A stretch of 64,000 bases of DNA, from contig LR746272.1 in NCBI GenBank assembly GCA_902729315.2, positions 3,630,035 through 3,694,034 of the forward strand, in the 5' to 3' direction. A model generated the notes under the pieces. That model was not told the DNA's origin and ran no database searches. It saw only the letters and a program-made list of their open reading frames with translations. Below are positions 1-10,802 of this stretch, piece after piece (within the stretch, counting starts at the first letter, position 1; each line of letters opens with the position of its first letter). The translations under genes were made by a program, and so were the position numbers. The stretch is from Spirodela intermedia (taxonomy: Eukaryota; Streptophyta; Magnoliopsida; Alismatales; Araceae).

Positions 1-17
1 TTATAGTTTTCCTACAG

Positions 18-160
18 ATGGTAACTGCAATCCAGAATCTGATAGTTGTCATTGGTGGGAATGGGAAATAAAATGCTTCTCTCAAGATGACTTTCTTAGT
101 GGAGCTTTTATCTCAGATTATCTGGATGAATTCGATGACTCCTCTAAATTGGATTGCTAG
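18..160 (+). CDS. Terminal exon of an unidentified plant gene (5' part outside window)
   Basis: A polypyrimidine-type acceptor (tttcctacag, ending at base 17) is followed by an open frame. It enters in phase 2 (first two bases complete an Asp codon if the previous exon ends in G) and runs 46 further codons to TAG at 158-160. The tail is acidic and Trp-rich, with the pieces CHWWEWEIKCF and DYLDEFDDSSKLDC at the C-terminus. I do not recognise the family. The rest of the gene lies left of the window. Support is the clean splice acceptor, the open frame and the non-random composition, so the exon is likely but not certain. Bases after 160 look like 3' UTR. Confidence 0.5.
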
Positions 161-1764
161 TTTGATAGCGTGCAACTACATGTTATCGAGTATATTTTAC
201 ATAAAAGGTAGAAAGATGGAACTATGGCAATGAGAACGACAATTCTATATAGATTTTTTTTTCTTTTTCTATTAATAATGGTAGTACCCTTCCTATTTTA
301 TTCTATAAATCTGTAGCTGTTAGCCTCCTTTTTCCAGAGAGATAGTTGCTCTGGTAATCAAGAGTATCTCCTAATGGTCTCATGGACTGTTATCCTGTTT
401 CTTTTTTACCCTATTACTCATAACATATCTTAAAAATCCGAAACCATGTGATCTTTCTGAGTTGATTGGGGATGATTGTCTCTAACGGTCCACCTAGTAT
501 GCCGATGTTGGTCACTTTTGATGTTGGCTGATATGTCGACATTCCACACTCGCTGGAAGGATCTCGATCTCTCTTTGGCATATACAGTATGTTGACTTAG
601 TTAGGGTTGGATTGAACGTGGGAAAGTCGTCATATCTTCCCTAACCTCAATATCTGACCACGATTACCGATCTGGATCTGGTGTGGGGAACCATTCATGT
701 ACTTTCATAGAAACCTATGCATCTGAATTACGAAAATCTGTCACACGTGTTTTCTGGCTATATTATGTATGCTGTCTGTTGTAATGCATGTATCTTATGA
801 AAACTGATACAACAAAATACTTTAAACACCCGTCTGTTCCATAACTGAATAGGCCTCCCTCAAGTTTCAGATTCTGTAAAACAAAAGCCAGCTACTTACT
901 GTGCGTTTCTTTACATTGGTGTGTTGATCAGTAATCAAGTATGCTTGCTATTTGGTATAGTTCACTTTTTCCCCACTGGAAGGCTTTTTACCAATTCGAA
1001 GGACGAGGATTGGAGAACATTGCTCATTGACAGTCCGCATTTTATGAATGGTTTCCCCATGAACTAGTATCGATGCTATTATAAATCCCACTGCACCGGA
1101 GGACTAAGTAGAATTGTTGTCTTTCATAGATGACAGGCTTTCCTCAGATTTCCTTATATGCTATCAGTCAAGTACCTTCGATAATCTCACATAATTGCTG
1201 TTAGGATTAATAAAAAAGCATAAGCATTTGCTGAATTTGCAGGTAATTCATGCTGTAACAAAAATACTTTGAAATCGCACTCTACTTCAGTAACAAAGTT
1301 TGAAAAGAAATGATTTTATATTCTAGAAAAATTTAACTAGCTCATTGACTGGAAAATATTTTGATCAAAACAATGATAAATATATTAAGATAGACACTTC
1401 AAATTTAATGAATTTCGTTCACTCTCTTTCGCTGGGCCAATTTTCTTGACTAATGTGGTGTCGGAAGCTGCTGCTGACAGCTGAGAGAGACTTATCCAAG
1501 AAAAATAAAAGGAAGAAAAAAGCTACTACTAGCCGTTTTGACATTTCCTCTGTTTTTCTTTCTTTTTTTGTCCTTCATCTCCACATTTCCTCTTCCTTGA
1601 CTCCACCCATACATAACCTTTGCTGCAAAGTTTTCTGTAGTGGACTAGTGACCTCTAAAAAGGTCTTGATCCGATTGAAACTCCTAGAACAATTTAGAAT
1701 CAATCCTATAATATTTGATAGTATAAAATGTAATTGAATTGAATTGATATTATTTGATGTGATT
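161..1764. other. Presumed 3' UTR and intergenic or intronic DNA, no supported gene
   Basis: AT-rich DNA with stops in all frames. A short coding-like stretch near 980-1035 reads in one frame as KDEDWRTLLID, but has no convincing splice borders. It could be an upstream exon of the gene ending at 6028; I could not place it. An open frame of 94 codons at 1453-1737 has low-complexity Lys/Ser/Phe composition and overlaps another on the opposite strand, so I do not call it. Confidence 0.5.
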
Positions 1765-1945
1765 TGTTGGAAATTTGAAGTCATAAAAAAATACTGTAAA
1801 AGACTGAGGGTATTCTGGGACAATTATTTAGCGTTCCTCCCTATATAAGTTTGTTAGAGGTGAATGAATCTTGAGGTAGTCCGCTGTTCTACCCTCTGTC
1901 CTCCATGACATAGGTCATTCTCCTCGTACTTATGTTTTCTCAACA
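1765..1945 (+). repeat. 5' LTR of TRIM element
   Basis: 181 bp, TGTTGG...CAACA. It contains a TATA-like ctatataag near 1842 and aligns over its whole length to 2786-2969. Confidence 0.88.
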
Positions 1946-1979
1946 TAGTATGAGAGCCAAGTCAGGGTTTCAAACTCTT

Positions 1980-2330
1980 CTTTGGCATCATTGCAGGTTG
2001 ACGCCACTGTTGCCAATGTCCTCCACCACCATCTGTTGGAGCTATTGGCCTCATGCTTCTTTCTAGTGAGGCCTTCCACCTCTGTCAAATATCTTTCCAG
2101 CAATGGTTCCCACCTCTGCTATGCTACTTTTTGGTGAGGTCTTCCACCTCTACTAAGTATCTTTTTGGTGAGGGTTTTTACTTATGCCATGCTACTTTTC
2201 AGTGAGGTCTTCTACTTCTGTTGAGTTTCTTTCTGGCAAGGTCTTCCATCTCTATCAAGTATCTTTCTGGCATCATTCTTATGTAGTCATCTATGAAGTG
2301 TTGTCTCAATCTAGTGTTTGTCCTCCTTAG
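1980..2330 (+). repeat. CT-rich ~50-bp degenerate tandem repeats in the TRIM core
   Basis: The phrase 'aggtcttccacctct' followed by 'aagtatctttctgg' and variants recurs about every 45-55 bp from roughly 2060 to 2275. It looks like a diverged minisatellite within the element's internal domain. No open frame follows the repeat. Confidence 0.6.
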
Positions 2331-2785
2331 TCCGTCTCCCTCTGTTCTACATCAATCTGACATCCTCCCTAGTCAAGCGACCAGAGTCTCCTGTAATCCA
2401 CATTACTACCATCCGTGTTGTTTGACATTGCCTTCCTCCATCTAGTGTTGTCCCTCCTCTGTCCAACATGATTCTCTGTCCAACGCCATCTTGAATGTGC
2501 CAAGGTCATCTCGCATCGTTTGATACCATCTTGCACAGTCCTGTGCAGTCTGGCACTATTTTGTGTAGTTTGGCATTAAAAGGCATCATTGTCTTATGAA
2601 TCAGTTTGTATTATCACAACACAGTAAAAGAGGAGCTTTTTGAGACCATCACCAGGGGAGTTGTTTGGACAATAGATTGTCGTCGTTATAGGCTCACTTT
2701 CCAACAAGTGAATGCTCATCGTTCACTTGTTGAGCTTTTCTAAAGTTCAAAATGAACTTTTCTAAAGTTCATCCTTGAGGGAGAG

Positions 2786-2969
2786 TCTTGGAAGTTTAAA
2801 GTCATAAAGAAATATTGTAAAAGATTGAGGGTATTTTGGGACAGTTGTCTAAGGTTCCTCCTTATATAAGAGGTATTAGAGGTGAACGAATCTTGAGGTA
2901 GTTGTCCACTGTTCTCCCCTCTGTCCTCTGTAACAAAGGTCATTCTCTTCGTACCTTTGTTTTCCAACA
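2786..2969 (+). repeat. 3' LTR of TRIM element
   Basis: 184 bp, beginning tcttgg (the expected TG mutated to TC) and ending ccaaca. It is followed at once by the tgatt target duplication. Confidence 0.88.
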
Positions 2970-2974
2970 TGATT

Positions 2975-4144
2975 CAACTTTTTTGGTTTCCATCTAAGAC
3001 CCAAGCTAGCGAACCCTGTTCTGCTTGTATCACCTCAATAAATCCAACAATCACGGAAGCCTTTCTTTCGACCAACTTGATTGACAGAAAATTTTGAAGA
3101 TCTATAGGAATGAATTAATATTGGCGAGGTAACTGTGACGCCTTTGTGGAAGATAAAAAGGGTGTCAAACATCTTCAGATCATAGGATCCAGAATTGGAA
3201 GTAATCTTGGCTGACTGGTAGGATGGGGCTTTCAGGGATGATAATGAGGTTAGATCTATGCTTTAACATGAAAAAGTATGTTTATGCTTTGGCTGATTTT
3301 ATTTCTTTGAAGAAATTATCCTAACCAACTCCTCTAATAGCTTGTTAACTCTGCATGCTTCATTCTCAATGTCTTTTCATGATGGTTGAGTAAGATTTAT
3401 TTAAATTGGTAGTCTGATGGCTTATCCTGATAAAAAAAGTTCAGTCATATTGTAAGTATTTCCTGTCGTCCAACATTTGAGCAATTTCAGATGTAACTGT
3501 AATTTAAAGAAACACTACGTCAAATAACCTCTTTATGAAGGCCCATCTAATTATTCTTTGATTTGCTATAAAATGTGCCGAGGAAGAGTAGACTTGGTTG
3601 ACATTTTAACTGGTTCTGTTGTTTCAAAATTTTTAATACCACACTCTATTTGTCATAAATACTTTCTTTTCTCGATAAAGCCTCTTTCTTTCATGGATGG
3701 CAGCAACCGACCATGTTTTAAACCTTTGAATTTGTTGTTTAATCTATGCCCTAACCATATTATTCTATGCCTTTCATCCATGTAAATCCATCTTTTCTAT
3801 TGTGCCACATGTATTACAATACCGATGAACTATTGTGACTTAATATACTATGTATTAAATAATTTTTCTCTATTCAATTTTGGTTAATTACTGCCATTTC
3901 ACGCCATTCTCAAGCCTGAATTCAAAATTATGATGTTGACTATGCGATCTTGTTTACTATTGGTTGTGGGAGATAAAAATGTATACACCTTTTGGAAATA
4001 TGTGGTTCAGAATCTTGGTCTAGAGGATTTTCCACCTCCCACTTTCACACAAGCTCATAAAACTTATTATGTTTGGTTTGACTGGACACATTGAGTTGTA
4101 ACGATGATTGCTTCGTGACAGTTACTTATTTTCGTTTTCTGAAG
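2975..4144. other. AT-rich DNA between TRIM element and the first recognised exon
   Basis: Probably intron or upstream region of the gene that ends at 6028. A 75-codon open frame (3558-3785) has no recognisable motif. I could not identify the preceding exon, which should end in phase 0. Confidence 0.4.
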
Positions 4145-6028
4145 GTTAATGAGTTGCATATGGAGTTCCTTTCGGTATCCGAGTTCTTGGTTGAAATATC
4201 AGATGATCTGTGAGTTTTTTCTATTTACACTTTCGTATATTTTGTGAAAACATGCTGTCAAGTATCTGCGTTTCTAACTGATTTGCAGAGAAATACAGTT
4301 CTTGCGTGACCAGAAATAAAGATGATTGCCTTTGTGGAATGAAATAAGTCTTGCAAAATAAAATGTTATATGATCACGAAATGCACAACAAAAGAGGTTT
4401 AACATAAAACCAGATCAAGAACGCACATCAAAGATTCAACTTGAAATGGTTGCTTCTAGTCCAAACATAGCATATTCTTCCAGATAAACCAACTAGGGAT
4501 AATGTAGTTTCCTTTCCATACGAGTTCTGCACAATTTCACAAGATGAAGACAGCTACAATCATCCAAGGAATTCCATTTTGGACCTTAATAGTTGCCTAG
4601 CAGTTCAAAGAAGCGAATTTTGGAGTGTGGACAATTTGAATATTTGATCTTCTCCAAAAGGAGGATTTCCAAGATGAATAAATGATGCTCTTGCATCTTT
4701 CAGTTTCATTCTATCCACCACCCTTGTTCCTGTAGACTATCTGCATCGCCCGGCCATTTTGTGTAGTCAGGCTTATCTCACGTCTACTAGTTTCTCTTTC
4801 TTCACCTTCTTAACTCACTCCTGTCCTCTTCCATTTTTCCGTTCTCACCCCTGTTATCTACATTTTCATTCACTGGTCTGTATTTATTCGAGAAAGAACC
4901 TTAAGTAGAATAATTATCAGCCATTTAGCCTCATATAATTACATGGTTTACCAACGTGTGAAATAAATATTTGCGATCAATCTTATCTTAATGTGCCAAT
5001 GTTGAGCCCTTGGACAAAACTGACCGCCTAATTTGTGGCACTTCGCAGACATCCACATAACATACTCTTGATGGATATGCCAAGTGCATTAATTTTTATA
5101 TATCCGTCTTCAGTGTCTTGTCCTCTCCAGTCACAATTGCTTAGTTTATGATAAATTTCATATGACATATTTTATTCCCTTTGTGGTTGGATAAGATGAA
5201 TGAAGTGTTTTTTTTCCTCCTTGCTTTGACAATAAAACAAGCATGGATATGCTGGATGAATGGCATGCGTTCCGATGATGCAGCTACGATTATGAGGTAT
5301 TTCTTTCTCTTTATTTCCTTAATATTGGATGTTGGAACAATATGTAGCATCCATCTATCAGATTTAACACATTCCAATCGCTTCCTACCTGCGACAGTTA
5401 TTGACTGCTCATTTAGTAGGGAATGTGCTCATTTAGTGTCATTGACTGCTCATTGACTGCAACAGTTATTTGATCAAGAACCAAGGTTAAACTTGTTTGT
5501 TCATTGGCTTAATATGACTAATCATCTCTCTGGAATGTGATTATTCTAGGATGATGTGATTGAAAATAGCTTCAATATATTGCGGATGTTTGCTAAATTA
5601 TATGGACCTCAAATGGCACCAAGCATGCTGGTAAGTTAAGCTGTGCAACTTATACCTAGCTACACACTGTACACTCTTCCTGGTCTACCTAGCTAAAGTT
5701 TATTTTCTTTGCTGGTAGGCAAAATGCATTTCCGAATTGGAGGACCAATATGAACGTCTATTGAGGGAATTGGACTCTGATCTATCAGCAAAATATCAGA
5801 GAAGATGTGAAGAAGCAACAATTGAAGGTCGCAATTCTGTCTGTGTTTCAATTAATTGTGTAGATATATATTGCTAGCCCCATATCTTGACCGATCATAT
5901 CTGCAATTTTAGGGGGGAAGACATCAGGGTATACTATTGGAACATGGAACATACCCTCTATCATTGCAGACGAGGACTCCTACCGATCCCAGATTATGAA
6001 CTCAAATGTTTCAGCACAACTAAATTGA
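4145..6028 (+). CDS. 3' half of an unidentified plant gene, five exons including a 13-nt microexon
   Basis: Exons by splice sites and frame: 4145-4209, 5284-5296, 5550-5630, 5719-5827, 5913-6028 (stop TGA). The phases close exactly: exon one leaves two bases, the 13-nt microexon completes them and adds four codons, and the next three exons join without a stop. They give a 127-residue C-terminal part. Visible pieces are an Asp-rich stretch ISDDLYDYEDD across the microexon, a helical NFNILRMF-like block (SFNILRMFAKLYG), a probable coiled coil (ISELEDQYERLLRELDSDL) and a tail with IPSIIADED. The Asp-rich helix recalls isoprenoid-synthase-fold proteins, but that is only a suggestion; I cannot name the family. 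Upstream exons and the start codon were not found and may lie before the TRIM element at 1765-2969. Confidence 0.62.
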
Positions 6029-6358
6029 ATACTGATCTTCTGTTTTGGTTCCACTATAATGTTGCTTTTAGTTAAGATCTAACAGGAGCACACAATTCTC
6101 TAACTCAATGTTTCTTTAGAAACTCAATTGTCCTGTTGAACATTACAATTCATTCAATAAAAATTACTTGGATATTAAGTAAAAAATTGAATTTTCGGTG
6201 GTGAATTTCTTGAGAATTAGTATTATAAGGGATGGTACTATCCATTAAAATGATAAGGTCTAGTATTATAATGGATGGTACTATACTAAATTTCCGTTAT
6301 TTTATAAGGAGAGATAAGGTCTACCTTTATTAAAGGCTTGTTATATTTCTATAGAGAT
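6029..6358. other. 3' UTR and flank up to the Copia insertion
   Basis: AT-rich, with internal near-repeats (ggatggtactat appears near 6231 and 6283). No coding signal. It ends with GAGAT (6354-6358), the left target-site copy of the neighbouring retroelement. Confidence 0.5.
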
Positions 6359-6516
6359 TGTGAAGTGTAATGAGTATATATAGAGAGAGTAGATGCAATA
6401 AGATATATATTAAGGTCTACCCTATATATATTAGGAGAGAGAAGGAATAGATGCAATAAGATATAATGGGCATCTTAGGCCCATTAGGCTCATATAGCTC
6501 ATATGGCTCACTCATA
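6359..6516 (-). repeat. 3' LTR of minus-strand Copia element
   Basis: 158 bp. It is longer than its partner mainly because of an internal duplication: agatgcaataagatat occurs twice, near 6391 and 6450. The sense-strand first bases are TA instead of TG. Confidence 0.8.
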
Positions 6517-7269
6517 CTCCCCCTCAAGTTGGAGAGTAGATGTCTAGCATCTCTAGTTTGTTATAGAGTTCACTCTTTGTGAAGATATCTGTTAGTTGCT
6601 TTGATAATAGAACATGTGATATTGTGATGAATCATTGGAATACTTTGTCTTGAATATAGTGACAATCTTCTTCAATGTATTTCATATGGTCATAAAATGT
6701 TAGGTTGTTTGCAATGAAATTATTGCCTAATTGTTATAATACTTAGGTATAGAAGTACATATTATAAATAATAATTATAGAAGTGAATGTATCCATATCA
6801 TTTCACATGTATTTGTCATAGCCCTATATTTGGCTTCCACACTAGAACAAAAGATCGTATTTTGTTTTTTACTATGCCAAGTGGCAAGGCTCCCTCTAAG
6901 GTACATGCAATATCCAAATATAAATTTGCTATTACCCTTGTTGCCTGCATAATTAGAATATGAGTAAGCCTTAATCTAGAGATGCCCATGTTGCTAATAT
7001 ATTAAGCCTCACCTCAAAACATATTTGACATTTACCAACATTCTTAGTGCTCCTAACTAGTTTGTTTATCGTGGCTTGTGCATAAATTGGCTGATAACTC
7101 CTATAGTGTATACAATGTCAGGGCAAGTGACTATTAGGTAGATTAACTTTTTGATCAATCATCTATATTGCTCAGCATCCTCAAAGATAGAAGAGGTGGT
7201 GTCCCATAAATTGGGTCTTGAGTACTCAGATAATAAAATTGAGTCTTGAGTGCTACAAGTTCACAACAT

Positions 7270-7430
7270 ACATAGCAAACCCTATTGTCTTCTTCAAATA
7301 GACTATTAGGGGGAGTATCATGCTAACAATTTATGTCACTACCTAGGAGAAGGATGTCATTGACATAAATTATTAGCATGATACTCCCACTAGTAATTTA
7401 TTTGTAGAAGACAATAGGGTCTACTATGCA
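7270..7430. repeat. Long hairpin: ~69-bp inverted repeat with 22-bp loop
   Basis: The left arm 7270-7338 and right arm 7361-7430 are near-perfect reverse complements. Examples are ccctattgtcttct against agaagacaataggg and agtatcatgctaa against ttagcatgatact. It sits where the reverse transcriptase active-site region of the Copia remnant should be: the minus strand of the right arm and loop reads ...YVND, a variant of YVDD. It appears to be an inverted duplication inside the element. Confidence 0.85.
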
Positions 7431-7599
7431 TGCCGTGAACTTGTGAATAGTCAAGATTTGACTAAACTAAACAAATCACATTTGGAGACTCTATTTGAGT
7501 TCATAAATAGCCTGTTTGAGAAGTCATACCTAAGATGACTCTTTTTGAGTAGCATACCTTGGAGGTTACTTTATGAAGATTTGTTAGGTCAAGTTTTCA

Positions 7600-9950
7600 T
7601 AGAAGGTCTTGGAGATGTCAAGTTGTGTGAACATTCACCCTTGATTGAGAGCCAATGAAAATAGAACATGAATAGAGTTGAGCAAAATAGCTAAAGAAAA
7701 TATTTCTTGATAATCAATGTTATATACTTGAGAGAAGTCCCAAGCCACCATATGCACTTTATGTCCAACAATATTACCCTCCAATGAATACTTGTGTAAG
7801 CACCCATTTTTAAGTGACAATGTTGATATCCTTAGGACAAGGAATCAACTCCCATTTTGTGTATGATTAAGGCATTATACTCTAAGTCCATAGCTGTCTT
7901 CCACTCAAGTACTTACAAAGCCTCTAAATACATCTTGGGTATTGACTTATAGGTAAGCATTATGGCAAAGGTTTGAAAGGTAAGGTGAAAGTGGTCATAA
8001 GAAATTAAGTGAGAAATAGGGCAATGGGTACAAATTCAAATATCTTTTCAAAGAGTGATCGATAGATGAAGGTCAGAGTTAGGTGGTGACAATAGACTTG
8101 AGGATGAAGTTAAGGTTAAAGTAGGCGAGGATAGTGAGTTTGGGTTTGATGATTCAATGGGTGGTGAGCCTAGTAACTCCTTCAAAAGATGTAGTGACAA
8201 ATGAAGTAATAGTGGAGGTGAGGAAAGTGCACGGGTGATAAAAATAGGGGAGAAGAATCAAGTGTCCTAAAAGAATGTGACATTGGTAGAAATAATGTAT
8301 TGTTGACAGTTCGAAAAGTATATGTGGTAACTTTTCTAAGTGCAAAAGTAATTGACAAAGACCCAAACACCAGTGGTGAGAGATAAAAGAGATTCATATG
8401 AAGATGAAGATGACAAAGTTGTGGAAATCTAATATTATTTGTAGAGATGAGAGTCGCTCACTACATATACTCTAATATTACTTCTCACAACTACTATCTC
8501 TAATGCTTAGTTACCCTATTTTGTTAACAAGTGTGGGAAAAAAATGTCTAGCGAAGAATGTTGAGAGATGTACAATGATCTTAGAGGGATCTTGAACGAA
8601 CTCAATAGTGTTGTCTATTCGAATAATTTTTGGTGTCAAAGAGTATTGAGTAACAATTTTGTGAATAAACTATCAAATAATAAAAAGTACCTTGGTGGGA
8701 TCTTTGAGGAGATAGGCCCATAAGATATGGGAGTAATCATTTACAAAGACAATGTAATAGTGATGTCAAAGAAAAGAGGTCGATGAGAAAAACCTCACAC
8801 ATCATAGTGAACTAAGTCAAACTATTTTAGACTTTTGAACATAATTGAAACATTTGTAAGTAGCTCTATGGTGCTTACCTAATTGACATGATTCAGATAA
8901 AAAAGGGGAGATAAAAATCTAAAAGAGGGCTTGTCATAATTTAGAGATATTGGAGTGATCAAATTTACAATGCCAAAGAATGGAGGAGTCGACACAAGTC
9001 ACAATAAAAGCAAGTCCTGAGGAAAGATGATCATGAACAAGTTTGTAGATGTCATGTCTATTCTCATAGCCCGAATCAATTATCTTCCTCATCCTCAAGT
9101 CCTAAAATATACGATGAAAAGAGAAGAAGGTTATTTAGCATTGAAAAACTTGAGTGATGATACTAATAGATAAGAGATTTAGGAGAAAATTAGGAATAGA
9201 TAAAACATTAGTTAAAAGAAAGTGAGAGGTGAAATGAGCTATGCCTTGCCCTTTGAAATGACAAAATACATCCATTCATAATAATAGTTGAGAAAGGGTT
9301 AGAAAGTGTAGATAGGTGAGAGAAAAGGGTGAATGTACTTGGCAAATGAGCTGATGCCTCTAAGTCAAAAATCTAAGAGGTTAAATTTGAGACAAATAGA
9401 CTAGTAGTACTTGAGCTAGAAGTCATAGCATGGGTGGTGACATAACTTGTCAATCTAACCTCCTTATACTTCATCCAATCATCATATTTCATCTAAGATA
9501 GAGATATGTGAAGTTCTTGGATAACATCGAGTTGACCACAATCTAAGTCCAATCATTAGGCTTGCCGAACTTGTCTCAACACTCTCTAACCAATGGTTGG
9601 TCTACCTACAGTGCTCACAGTGAGGGAGATGCCCCTGACCACCCAAACCATGTCCACTGTCTCACATGTTATCTCAGCCACATCTCTTCCCCCTTCTTCC
9701 TATCATGATTATGGTAGAAGAGTTAGGGACAACTGAAGTGGAAGTGGGAGTTTGGTAATTAGATATAGACAAACACTATAAGGGATGATAAGACATTGGT
9801 GGGCCCTAGATTTGAGAAGCAATGGAGTAGTGACAGCTAGAGAGGTAAATAGTTACCATCAACTCTTCACAATATCTAACTTGTGTGGCCAAATCAATGG
9901 TGAGAGGTTGATAAACTTTGAGTGTCCATAAGTAAATTGAGCTTCACATA
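7600..9950 (-). pseudogene. Broken Copia polyprotein (reverse transcriptase and integrase remains)
   Basis: On the minus strand, 7635-7820 matches the N-terminal part of Copia reverse transcriptase (HKYSLEGNIVGHKVH, then IDYQEIFSLA), the segment just before the active site. Around 8700-8800 the minus strand reads VNDYSHILWAY, a degraded form of the integrase core's first catalytic Asp region, with the Asp replaced by Asn. Between and beyond these the frame is broken by stops and shifts. The order integrase upstream of reverse transcriptase fits Copia and not Gypsy. No gag could be delimited with confidence. It cannot encode a working polyprotein. Confidence 0.75.
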
Positions 9951-10429
9951 ATAGTCTTGAATTGTTTGAAGAGTTGTTCACAAACTTTTACTATACAAGA
10001 GATGTTTTTCTAATTCCTATATATATGTTCTAAAGTTTTTAAAACTTGATTCGCTAGGGTAACAAAGAGTGAACAGATAGACAATAGAAGAGGTGATATT
10101 GTTGAGCATCTAAGAAATGACAACTAAGTCTATCATCCATCATTCATCCTATTTGTCGTTCTCCTCAAGAGGATCTTTGGCAAGAGATGACAACTTTCCA
10201 TGTGATCAGAGAAAGTGCTTACTACCCAAGATATATAGTTCATCCTATCAAATACTTATGTGGGACTATTGAGTTGAGCCACGAAGGTCTTCAAGAGAGT
10301 GGTGGAGGGCCCTGAGGTAGCCATAGGGATGAAAGAGTAATCAAATCAGCAGCATTAATGTGTGTGCTGTTGGTGGGCGTAAGGTGTGCAAGGCATATGC
10401 CCTTGGAGGAGACAAGGGCTAATAGGGGG

Positions 10430-10676
10430 GGTGGGGGAGGCCAGCATGCACTAGGATGAGACAAGATGGTGGGGAAGAGGTCGGCATGCCCTAGGATGAG
10501 AGGGAGCCAGGCAAGGAATGTGTGAGAGGGGGAGGGGGGTGGCGATGTGCCCTAGGGTGAGAGTGGGCTGATAGGAAGTATGTGAGAAGGGGGGGCAGGG
10601 AAGGGTCCAGTGTGCCCTAGGATGAGAGGGGGCTGGCAAGGAATGTGTGAGAAGGGGGGGGGGGTGGTGTGCCTTA
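10430..10676 (-). repeat. G-rich minisatellite, about four ~60-bp units
   Basis: The phrase gccctaggatgaga (and variants) recurs near 10447, 10489, 10547 and 10612. It is followed by ggctggcaaggaatgtgtgaga and then a run of G. The plus strand has runs of 6 to 10 G, for example near 10425, 10533, 10592 and 10658. It lies just inside the 5' LTR of the minus-strand Copia element, next to its PBS. Overlapping open frames on the minus strand (His/Pro/Leu-rich) are by-products of the repeat. Confidence 0.8.
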
Positions 10677-10689
10677 AATGTTGATACCA

Positions 10690-10709
10690 TATGAAGCGTA
10701 AAGAGTACC

Positions 10710-10753
<44 letters not shown>

Positions 10754-10797
10754 AATGGGCCTGTTAGGCCCATTAGGCCCATACAGCCCCACTCACA
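10690..10797 (-). repeat. 5' LTR of minus-strand Copia element, with (GA)n
   Basis: 108 bp. It contains a (GA)n microsatellite at about 10712-10750 that fills much of the LTR. It is followed by GAGAT at 10798-10802. Confidence 0.8.
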
Positions 10798-10802
10798 GAG
10801 AT

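Larger units (their letters stand above)
1765..2969 (+). mobile_element. Complete TRIM-type miniature LTR retrotransposon
   Basis: A 1,205-bp non-autonomous LTR element. Two direct repeats of ~182 bp (1765-1945, 2786-2969) flank an ~840-bp non-coding core. The left LTR begins TGTTGG and ends CAACA. Directly after it comes tagtatgagagcca, a near match to the initiator tRNA-Met primer-binding consensus of plant LTR elements. Directly before the right LTR is a purine tract (gagggagag). The flanks carry an identical 5-bp target-site duplication, tgatt, at 1760-1764 and 2970-2974. The core encodes no gag, protease, integrase or reverse transcriptase, so movement would depend on another element. 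The strand follows from the PBS and PPT positions. The LTRs differ at many positions, so the insertion is old. Confidence 0.88.
6359..10797 (-). mobile_element. Decayed Copia-type LTR retrotransposon with very short LTRs, minus strand
   Basis: A 4.4-kb element read on the minus strand. LTR copies are 6359-6516 and 10690-10797. The target duplication GAGAT is identical at 6354-6358 and 10798-10802. On the minus strand the 5' LTR (right) is followed directly by tggtatcaac, a PBS like that of initiator tRNA-Met. The 3' LTR (left) is preceded directly by a ttgagggggag polypurine tract. The core shows Copia reverse transcriptase and integrase remains, all interrupted. LTRs of 108 and 158 bp are short for an element that once carried a full pol region. 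Heavy decay indicates an old insertion. Confidence 0.85.

Noticed and set aside
10451-10792. 113-codon Pro/His/Leu-rich open frame
   Set aside because: It is the translation of the G-rich minisatellite and (GA)n microsatellite.
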